Assembly (NCBI GenBank): GCA_905250885.1
Contig: CAJNOQ010001679.1
Span: forward strand, 1-29,430
DNA from: Didymodactylos carnosus
Lineage: Eukaryota > Rotifera > Eurotatoria > Philodinida > Philodinidae
Length of the DNA stretch: 29,430 nt
Reading direction: 5' to 3'
Shown here: positions 21,061 through 29,430 of the stretch, piece by piece
How the letters are laid out: each line of letters opens with the position of its first letter
How positions within the stretch are numbered: position 1 is the stretch's first letter
The notes under the pieces: generated by a model
What the model saw: only the letters and a program-made list of their open reading frames with translations
The model's database searches: none
Told to the model about the DNA's origin: nothing
Position numbers and translations under genes: made by a program

Positions 21061-21774
21061 CCTATACAAAGCTGCTGAATGAGCAAACAAGTAGCAGTCA
21101 ATGATTCATTGAAATTCGATTTGTAAAGAGATTTTTCGTCAATGTCTCTGCTGAAATTCCTGTTACTCTTCGGAAGATACTCGGACGCAGGCGACCTCTG
21201 TAAGATTGACTTTTGCACTAAGCAAGTAAGATTTACTGACAATCAACAAGAGCTATGTTTCTCTCGTGTTTTATCTATTATTTTTGTCCTCTGCGGTACA
21301 TATTTCCACCATGTTGCTTTCTTGCTCTATAGGAGGCAGTCTAAAACGGGTTCCACATTTTTCTCCATAGACGACCAAGAGAAAGTTGTGAATGAGAATG
21401 AGAAGAAAAAAGATGAACTAAATAAAGAACAGAATTCTGTGGGTTTTCTACAAAAAAAAGTCTCTAGTTTGTGATATGGAGGGTTTTGGTAAGAAAAATT
21501 CGTTAGACTTTAATAGCTTTAGTTGTTTATTGTTGTTCTCGGCAAATTAGGGATTATTACCATGTTTCTTTCGTTTTAGATTAACTTTGTTTAAATGAAA
21601 TAAACCTTGTGAAATACCAACGCTATTTTGTTACTCAAAAAACCAACAAATTTATCTCTTTGGCAATGTGTGCTTATTAACTGTTAGGAAATTTATTACG
21701 ATCTTTAACAAAGTTACCTATTAGGCATTTTTTAGTTTATATAGTCATTATCAGCAAGGACAGGAGCTGTAAAC
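21061..21774 (+). other. Upstream flank of the FXR-type gene, probable 5' UTR and promoter
   Basis: From about 21100 to 21480 the sequence is less AT-rich and carries an open frame at 21142-21474 plus donor-like CAAGTAAG (21223-21230) and acceptor-like CTCTATAG (21325-21332) sites. Splicing these would soon reach a stop, so this looks like transcribed leader rather than protein-coding exon. TTTTGGTAAG at 21485-21494 is another donor-like site. The FXR start at 21775 has an A at -3 and G at +4. No TATA box or defined start site was assigned. Confidence 0.3.
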
Positions 21775-24700
21775 ATGGACGAACTTTGTGTCGAAGTTGG
21801 TCATGCAAATGGTGCCTATTATAAAGTAAGAAGACAAATGAATTAACATTTCTTTTCATTTACTGACTGTGTTCGTTTAGGCATATATCTATGATATTGA
21901 TCAAACTGGCATTGATGTTAAATATGAACAAGAGTAAGTGAAAAAAAGAAACTAAGTTCATTTAAAATATGATCAATCTCTGCTTTCTTTGCAGTTTTTT
22001 CCCACCGTCCAAAATACCATTTATTGAATGTCGTTGTCGTCTACCACCAGAATCGACTGATCTTAAAAAACTTCAACCGGGTGATCCATGTGAAGTAAGT
22101 TATGGTTATTCAAGTTTTTTGTTGAAGTTTTGATTTTTTCATTATGCACCATGTGCAAATTTCCCTTCCACGTTTTGGAGTGCTTTTTCTCAACGAAGAT
22201 AGTAGAAGATCAGGAGCGATGCAAAGGGTTTCTTATTTTCATATAATCGAACATGAAAATATAGCCATGAATTCATAGTCTGCCTGCATAACAACAAATG
22301 TGTAATGTGCTAAACAATGATCGCCGTTCTGCATTTAGGTTTTATCCAAAGCTAAGGAAGATGAGCCTCTTGGCTGGTGGCCTGCTACTGCCAAAATGTT
22401 CAAAGGTGATTTTTTTGTTGTCGATTATAAAGTTAGTGCTCAAGGAGCCAGTTATTCCGATATTGTGTCCAGTGATAAAATACGTTGTCCGAACACAAAG
22501 TATGTTTATTTAGTTGTTAAAAGATCGCATGGTGTTTACTTGATCGTGTGGTTTTCATTTAGTCCAATGATAACTAGCTCAACCTTCAGAAAACTAGAGT
22601 TACCAGTTCCAAAAGAAAGTCAAGAAGCGTATGTCTTTGTGCTAGATAAAACCTGCTAGTGTTTGAATACGTCTATTATATTTTGTAGATGTACCAATCC
22701 AAACAATCATAAAGATTTTAAACGAACGACGGGTGCTGTTGTTGTGCGTTATGATCGAGCAAGTGAAAATTTGGTCATCATTGTAAGTTGAAGATGGAGA
22801 TCTGTTTAACCAAGCCAAGCCTGTTCGTTCTTCCCTTGTTTGTTTTCAGTCCGACAAAGAAAGTGTTATACGTCATGCACAAATATTAAGTGACATGCAT
22901 TTTAGAAATCTTCGTCAAAAGGCTAAACTTGTTTCAGAAACAGAAAAATACACCAAACAATTAGAGGTAAAAACCAGGGTAAATATGCAGACTATTGTTT
23001 TTTTTTGCTTAAAACTTTTACACTATACACCAAGCACACTTTTCTAGTACGTAACAATTTTGTTTATTAATTTCAGCGTATGATGGTGACTCAAACATCA
23101 AAGTTTGTCGAACAATTTACTATTAAAACAGACTTGATGGGTCTAGCAATTGGTACTCATGGTTCAAACATTCAAAAAGCAAGAGAAATACCTGGAATAA
23201 CAGCAATTGAAGTCGAGGATGAGACCTGTACATTAAAAGTATTTGGAGAAGTAAGTTTAACTGTAAGAAACGATATTAGTTGATGTTCTTTTGCTCATTA
23301 TTCTTTTCTTAGACGGAACAAGCCGTCAAAGACGCAAGAAGTATTCTTGAATATGTTGAAGACATTGTATTGATATCTCGAGATCTTATTGGTGAGTAGT
23401 AGTTGCTTTATTACAACTAAACAGAGAGATAGATTAGATTCACGCTTGTATCTATTTCGTCCATCATAGGTAAAGTAATTGGAAAGAAAGGACATATTAT
23501 CCAAGAAATTGTCGATAAAAGTGGAGTTGTTCGAGTCAAAATTGAAGGTGATAATGAACAAACCACACCTCGTGAGGAGGTAACTTATTCTGTACGCATA
23601 ACAAGTTTATAATTATTTTCCCTGTTCTGTTGTATTGTACGATTTCCTGTATAATCGACATATTTCTTTTTGTTTTTATCCATTAGAATCAAGTACCATT
23701 TGTATTCGTTGGTACAGCTGATAATATCGCTAATGCTAAAGTATTACTCGATTATCATATTGCTTGTCTCAAAGTAAACAAACTTTTTTTATTTTTTGTT
23801 CAGTATATCTGAACAAATTTTTGTTTTATTTCAGGAATTTGATGAACTTCAAGAAAAACGCATTCAAGTTTCTGAACAGTTTCGTACAATCAGTGGCACT
23901 GGTCAAGCAGGAGTGGGTTTTCAGGGTATGGGGGGACCCGGTAACAACATGGGTCGAGGAGGACGGTAAAGAGTTTAAAAAAGAAGATTATTTTGTTAGT
24001 TAGTTTTTTATTATCAACGGCTTTTCTTTAGATATGAGTCTGATCGAATTAGTAATTCAGGCAGTGTTCGTGGGGGTTATCGAGACAATAACTACCGTGA
24101 TCAACAGCAACAACAAGGATTACAGCAACGTGGTGGTAGCGGTGGATATCAGCAACAGCAATCACAGCCTCAAAATCGTCCATTTGGACGAGGACGAGGT
24201 CGTCGTGGTGGCACTAATGCTTATAGAGGTGGAACACAAAGTGATATTGGCACTGGAGGTATTTAGATGCATATTTATTTTTGAGAAACTTTTGCGTTGT
24301 TTAAGGGAAGAAAAGCCTTCGAAAGATCCACGGGATCAATTAAAGCTACAAAAGGCAAAGTTGATTGGCAAAAAGGTTGTTGATGTTTTATTTGTTTCAT
24401 TCAGATGAAGCAAGTGAATGTGGCGATTATGAGGTTAAATCACATAGAGATTGGGCTGCTACGGTTGAGAGTGAAACTGAATCCTTGCAATTGGATTCAA
24501 CTGATTATAATACTGATACTATGAGCAACAGATCAATGGGTCGAGGAAATAGTAGAGGAGGTCGACGAAACTGGAAACGAGGACGACCGCCATTGCCGAT
24601 AAGCGGTATGAAAATTACTACATTTCATCTAGACAGTAATATCACCATATACTTCGCTGAAATATATTGTAGAATATGCTTGATTTTTATAATATATATT

Positions 24701-25980
24701 CGTTTTCTTTTTCTCAATTCTCACTTTATGCGCGCATGCGGTTAGTCTTACTAACATACTAGTGCGATTTAGTTTAGTTAGAGAAACACAAGAGATTTTT
24801 GATGCGAATAAACAAGCATGCAAAGACTGATGTGCAAGCTCACAATGGTGATGGTTTGAGATTTAAAAGACACATCTTTTCATAGAATGCTTATTTAAAT
24901 AATACTATTATTTATTCGCATGCTTAATATCGTATATGCTTAGTGGAAATATTTTCAAATATTTACTTTTTCTTTAGGTTTTAATGGACCTAGTCGAGGA
25001 GCTGGTGGTGGCAGACGACGTGCAAACGATAATGACTCGACAATGTTTGAATCAGAAGATTTAGCTGGTTAGTTTCACTTTTTTGTTTCTATGCAGTCTA
25101 GAATATTACAAAAATATAGATGTAGAAAGAGAGAAAGAGCTGCTTGATTTAACTTTGATATTAAATTTTAGCAACTACTAAGTCGAGTAAGTTGTGAATA
25201 AACGTAATGTAGAACCTTTCCTCGCATGCATTCTCACACCGAATACTATATGTAGCAATAATTCACCCTTCTAGAATATGAAGGTGTTGACTTAGAATGT
25301 TGTTCAGTACTACCTAAGTAATTTCAAAAAATTCATCGTTTTTCTTTCAGGTAGAAAGATTCTGAATGCATGCTGTTTCTATGCCTTTCTTTTCTTTTTT
25401 CCTACAGTTATGCTCAAAAATGATCTGATTTATTGCATGTAGTTCGTAAACATAAGTGATCATTAGTATCAGTTTCTTTATTTTTATTGTAGAAGGTAAT
25501 GCATCACCCGACGATTCCTACGAACATCAAGAACAATCACAACAACAGCTACGCGGCTTTAATCGTCCTGGTAATAATCGACCACGTGGGGGTGTTGGAA
25601 ACCGTAGTTATAATGTACAACGTATTCGCAATAATAATCATGAAGAATTTTATAATAATGCGGAAAGAGGCTACGGTGAACAACAACGATCAGCTAATGA
25701 TTCGTCTAATCGCTCAGGACCTAAAGTAACCAGCAATCAACAAAATAAAAAAAATGGTCTTGATGGTGGCGATGCATCTGTTAAAAACAATAATTCCGAC
25801 AATGACGTATTGAATGGAAATAATAATGATCCATCTGGTCCAAAAAGACAGCGAAGTCCGAAACGAACGAATACAACCAACAACAACAAACTAGATGGAA
25901 ATCAACAGAAAAATAGTCAACCACAACAAAATGTAACAGCAACATCTCCAACAACTGCCACTATCAACGGTATTAAATGA
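21775..25980 (+). CDS. FXR1/FMR1-like: FMR1/FXR-family RNA-binding protein, 16 exons, 742 aa
   Basis: Exons: 21775-21825, 21881-21933, 21995-22094, 22339-22499, 22563-22628, 22689-22782, 22850-22966, 23077-23250, 23313-23391, 23470-23579, 23687-23773, 23835-23965, 24032-24258, 24405-24605, 24978-25067, 25493-25980. All introns are GT-AG, and phases sum to 2,229 nt. The start [18 protein letters not shown] matches the family's first Tudor/Agenet repeat; the second holds [19 protein letters not shown] (WW 81-82). A KH0 region follows ([16 protein letters not shown] to IDMHFR-like SDMHFRNLR). KH1 has GTHG (240-243); KH2 has GKKG (303-306) and [35 protein letters not shown] closes KH2 after a loop much shorter than in human FMRP. 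The C-terminal half holds RGG/RG clusters ([27 protein letters not shown]), an acidic ESETES stretch and an Asn/Gln-rich tail. The family binds mRNA on polysomes and granules and represses translation. Confidence 0.97.
25068..25492 (+). other. Last intron of the FXR-type gene
   Basis: This is the longest intron of the gene (425 nt), starting GTTAGT and ending TTTTTATTGTAG. It separates two Gly/Arg- and Asn-rich exons. I see no coding exon inside it. The neighbouring intron 24606-24977 (372 nt) is also long; the remaining introns are 55-244 nt. Confidence 0.85.
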
Positions 25981-28436
25981 ATTTGAATTAACATCAAATA
26001 ATAAAGCATTTAGGCAAGAAAAAATGGAACAATATGTTGGCAACGCAAAGCGATGACTTACGTTCCCACATGAAACCGCCGAGAACAGTATATACATACA
26101 AGATAGACACGAAGCAACAGACCTCTACGCTCTTTGAACACCCTAAAGGTTTTTGTTCCTTTTTGCTTGTTCATCTGTGTGTGTGTGTGTTTTTCTCTTT
26201 TCTTCTTTTCTCTGATTGACACTATGAGGATGCTAATATATAATTAAGCGAAAAATATATTTGGTAAAAATATTTCAGACACCCTTCACCATTCGGTGAC
26301 GGAAAATGGTTTTTCGAGTTTATTGTTATTCTCTGTACATGTTCTCATCTTTGTTTGTTTTTTTGTTCGTCTGCAGAATTTAAACATGCGTGCTTGTTTT
26401 TGTGCTCGGACATGGTCTAAAAGTGAATGAAATTAAAAATATCGTGTATGCGTATCTTTGTTAATTCAAAAAAATGCAACTTTAAATTTATTGTCTTCCA
26501 AAGAACTCTAGTTGCTTCTGATTTGTGTTCTTTCTCTTTTCTTTTGTTCTGTGTGTGTTGGGAATACCTGACAATATATCCCTCATTTATGTCTTGTCTT
26601 TACCCTCCATTTTGGTTTGTGTATGCACGTGTTTTATCCTTGCAGAAGTTGTCCGTCTATTACACCCGATTATTTTTAACCGTATTATTGTCATATTTCA
26701 TCCTCATCATGCATTCATTAAGTATCTATCTATTCGATTATTTACTTCATTTATTAGATCGTGTTGTTTCATTTGGTTTTTTTGCTGTTTTTTTTTCTTT
26801 TCTCTCGCGCCACTTTTTTTGCTCTTCTTTCGTACTATTCGTAATCGAACTCGTTTTTCTCGTTTTATTATTATTTCTTTGTTTATTGGCTTTTTTGTTT
26901 GATCGCGGACAAGAACAAATTATAACAGGAAATAGAAACAGATATACACACAAAGATTCATGTGCACATTTGTAAAATGGAACAGGCAATCCCTTACTTT
27001 AAATTAAAAATGTATGAGAAAAATGAAGTTTTGATATACATCATCCTGGTTAGATAAATATATAGTTTGCTATTTTAGAACAAAATCAGTAGATGGAAAG
27101 AACGATCATAGCAGCCATTATTAAACAATGTTAGTTAGTATAGTATATCGACCACAGCTGAAAATTGCAATACACTTCGAAGAACATTTATACCGACAAT
27201 ATGTTAATACTGGTTAGATTTGAGATAGTGTTAGTAAAAACATGATGAAAATATATAATAAAAGTTTATAACTAAAATATTATAAAAAGAAAATTTTAAC
27301 AGAACTATTTTTTAGGAGTATATATTCTTTTTGTCACGTTGTCGGATGTTATTAAGGCCTTGTCTTTTAGTCGTTTATCGGATCTTTTTTTTCGGTGGAC
27401 AGTCGTCACAACACAAGCTCAGCTTCTGTCACATCTGTCTCAATGTCTATAATAACTCTATATTATGTTATTCCAAAGTAGTTTTTCTCAACAGGTGTTT
27501 AGGTGTAAATGTCCTCTTTTGAGATTTAATAAATGTTTAGTCTATTGTCTATAACTGTTAAAGTGCACATTTAAAAACGTTTCTCATTTTTATTGAAAAG
27601 AGAATTGATCTGATGTATAGGCGCCAGGTTTATCGATTTGATTGATCAGGACTCATTTATGTGTATTCAAGAAAGAAGTTTATGAATCAAAAGACGTTTA
27701 TTGCATATTTTTAGTACATTTGGCGTAATGTGATAATAGATTTCTAATTCGTGTGTACAGTTTCTTACTTCCATGCTCATCACGATGGCATCTAAATATG
27801 TAATTCTATTTATGAATCTCTATTAAGCTCTTTGTCTTCAACGGAGACTCAATACAAGTCGTTAAAAGTTGATTTTTCTTTTATTCTTACCTGAGAATTC
27901 TGCTCTGGAGGTTCTCTTCACTCTGCTTGTCTGGGCAGGATAGTGCACTAGTTAGAACTATCCAAGATGTCTATCGTTTTCCCAACGATAAAATCAATTT
28001 AGTTTTGATCTTCATTTTTAAAGTATATCGCTTGCTGTGAACGTAAGTATTAAGGACTTAAATGTTTCAGGGTTTTACATCAAAACAATAAGATTCTTAA
28101 TAATAATAAAATAACGTTAATAAAATGTTGCTTGTTTTAATGAATCGATCCATTATTCTACGAAAGCCGACGTCAGACATTATTTTCATGTCTTAGAGAA
28201 ACAATCTGCTACATAAAAACTTTCATGTGAGGAAAATATAAACAAAATCTGGATATCGTCAGATGTATGCTTTTTGTGATATATGTGTTCTGTTGGCGTA
28301 ATTTCTACGTAAAATTCTGTCTATATAATACTCCATTAGAGATGTACAGTCTAACTATTTGAGTCCTAACTCTATCGTATGGAGACCTAATTCTAGTCTT
28401 AGCGCTTCGCAATTTTTTAATTTTCATTGCAAAAAT
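25981..28436 (+). other. 3' flank of the FXR-type gene and intergenic DNA
   Basis: Immediately after the stop comes AATAAA at 26000. About 26120-26900 is strikingly T-rich on the plus strand, creating long Phe/Leu-rich open frames (26427-26975) that I do not regard as genes. From 26990 to 28436 the DNA is AT-rich with no supportable gene; the 27331-27522 open frame lacks coding character. A further AATAAA lies near 27258. Confidence 0.55.
26000..26005 (+). promoter_or_regulatory. Candidate polyadenylation signal for the FXR-type gene
   Basis: AATAAA starts 20 nt after the TGA stop. If used, the 3' UTR is very short, in contrast to the long FMR1/FXR UTRs of vertebrates. The T-rich DNA downstream could act as the downstream element, but alternatives further on are possible. 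Confidence 0.45.
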
Positions 28437-28489
28437 AATGATTTTGCTCGGCCTTCTCCAGAATCAAGTGAGTACAATTGATTGTAACA

Positions 28490-29068
28490 TACTGTCCATA
28501 TATTCCCCCGGCCATAATAAGTGGAACACACCTGCTTATAGATTAATCCTCTATACAATGAAAGTTAGAGTTCATTCATATATCAGATATATCCCGTGCA
28601 ATTACACGTCCAACCAACTCTGTTTCATCGATGACTGCAATAGTTTGCTGAGTAATAATACGAATATATCTAGGATACTCTTGTATGGCTGTAACAGAAA
28701 TTTATTCTCATGCTTATCCCATTAAAGTTTTCTAGTTGTTTTTGTGTTCTTGGATGATGTGCTTACACCTTATGATGCACTCATCCCTATACAAGAGATG
28801 AAAGAAATGTCAGTCACTTGCTAACTCACACAGCCACAGAGAATCACTTACCATTCCCTAGTGGTGTGGGTTTGCATGTCTTCCCAAGCAAAATAGGTGG
28901 AACATATCTTTTTATTTAATAGTTTTCCAATACAACAACAGTGAGATCTCATTCATTTATACATATGTAGTTGGCAGAAATCCTCAGTCAAGGATCAATA
29001 TTCCAACCATTGAATGCAATAATTCGCTGAACAATAGTACGAATGTATCCGATATACCCTTGGGAATG
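28490..29068. repeat. Diverged direct repeat, about 200 bp, period about 376 bp
   Basis: Unit A (about 28490-28688) and unit B (about 28866-29068) share AATAAGTGGAACACA versus AATAGGTGGAACATA, TTCATTCATATATCA versus CTCATTCATTTATAC, GCAATAGTTTGCTGAG versus GCAATAATTCGCTGAA, and AATACGAATATATC versus AGTACGAATGTATC. The AATAAGTGGAACA word resembles subterminal sequences of Tc1/mariner-type elements. The frame at 28438-28725 overlaps unit A and is broken in unit B by TAATAG, so coding is doubtful. Confidence 0.65.
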
Positions 29069-29430
29069 GTGAGTGATTCTCTGTGGCTGTGTAAGTGAGA
29101 GCTGGAACCGGTACCGAGCAGGACAGGGCTGGTAGAGACCAGTGTTTCACCGGTTGAAACTTTTGAAACATCTGCTCTTTTTACCCTGGTTTTCGTCCAA
29201 AACCTTCGCCAGGTTTTCGCCGGTTTGAGTTATAATTCCAACCGGCCGGATCGGATCGATTTACCTTTTCTCAACCGATTCTACCTCTGGTGTGAGTCAG
29301 CAAGTGACTGACATTTCTTCCATCTCTTGTATATGGATGGGTGCATCATAAGGTGTAAGCACATCATCCAAGAACACAAAAACAACTAGAAAACTTTAAT
29401 GGGATAAGCATGAGAATAAATTTCTGTTAC
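28691..29430. mobile_element. Large inverted repeat, right arm interrupted and cut by window end
   Basis: The left arm 28691-28858 is reverse complementary to 29062-29430 with high identity. Its outer end, GTAACAGAAATTTATTCTC, is matched exactly at the last bases of the window. The inner end pairs ACCATTCCC with GGGAATGGT (29062-29070). Repeat unit B forms the loop. The right arm is longer because about 195 bp is inserted at about 29098-29290. The element probably continues past the window. Confidence 0.8.
29098..29290. mobile_element. Nested GC-rich insertion, possible hAT-type MITE
   Basis: Aligning the two arms shows extra DNA here: the left arm reads straight through GTGTGAGTTAGCAAG (minus strand). 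The right arm has GTGTAAGT, then the insert, then GTGTGAGTCAGCAAG. GTGTAAGT and GTGTGAGT would be an 8-bp target duplication with one difference. The insert is GC-richer (CCGGCCGGATCGGATCG), contains CAGGGCTGGTAGA at 29124 and ends TCTACCTCTG, loosely inverted. An 8-bp duplication and CAG-type ends fit hAT elements, but the left edge is unclear. Confidence 0.45.

Noticed and set aside
24306-24404. Purine-rich segment in an FXR intron reading [19 protein letters not shown]
   Set aside because: Its coding-like frame is not the one exon 13 ends in. Using the AAG acceptor at 24305 leads quickly to a stop, and splicing out to 24405 would need a 29-nt intron. The direct 24258-24405 join keeps frame.
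24034-24408. 124-aa open frame overlapping FXR exon 13
   Set aside because: It is in a frame offset by one from the real exon, which encodes RGG/Gln-rich sequence continuous with neighbouring exons.
26427-26975. Long 182-aa open frame, membrane-protein-like
   Set aside because: It is almost pure Phe/Leu/Ser/Val from T-rich DNA, overlaps an equally long frame in another register, and lies in the likely 3' flank of the FXR-type gene.
28438-28725. 95-aa open frame
   Set aside because: It overlaps a diverged repeat whose second copy has adjacent stops, so selection for coding is not supported.
1-29430. CRISPR arrays, operons, prophage or bacterial signals
   Set aside because: Genes are intron-split metazoan types. 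The only array (1374-1588) has degenerate contiguous 22-bp units, not identical repeats with unique spacers.

Overview
This is eukaryotic, animal-type DNA. It is strongly AT-rich, its genes are split by GT-AG introns, and most introns in the best-resolved gene are only about 55-110 nt. The two identifiable genes are metazoan: a fragile X family RNA-binding protein and a PIM-family Ser/Thr kinase. Short introns, Asn/Gln/Ser-rich linkers, a single FMR1/FXR-type gene and many small inverted-repeat elements would suit a bdelloid rotifer such as Rotaria. That placement is inference from style; no marker gene here proves it.

Layout. 1-2241: no firm gene; two small coding-like relics, a palindrome-rich patch, and a degenerate 22-bp minisatellite (1374-1588). 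2242-2874 (minus): an unrecognised, basic, probably coiled-coil protein. 2875-6011: intergenic, with a diverged repeat relic (3438-3700), a terminal-inverted-repeat element (4545-4683), a 14-bp satellite, a 22-bp palindrome and a clear MITE (5770-6007, TACA duplications). 6012-13583: long AT-rich stretch with microsatellites, a GC-richer foreign-looking patch (9640-10045) and one coding-like segment (11940-12035). 13584-16209 (plus): PIM-like kinase in at least three exons, 5' end unresolved. 16210-21774: no firm gene; a 750-bp near-palindrome (18063-18812), a possible minus-strand terminal exon (19362-19613), a broken coding relic (20071-20196) and two hairpin repeats (20528-20810, 20900-21060). 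21775-25980 (plus): complete 16-exon FMR1/FXR homologue of 742 aa, traced with consistent splice phases. 25981-28436: T-rich 3' flank and plain AT-rich DNA. 28437-29430: a compound direct/inverted repeat with a nested GC-rich insertion, cut by the window edge.

The genes do not form an evident pathway. The FXR-type protein would bind RNA and regulate translation in cytoplasmic granules; the kinase would phosphorylate basic-motif substrates. Their proximity is most simply coincidental. The unusual material is the repeats: at least five separate fold-back or inverted-repeat units lie in under 30 kb, and tandem duplications with a 21-22 bp period recur at distant sites.
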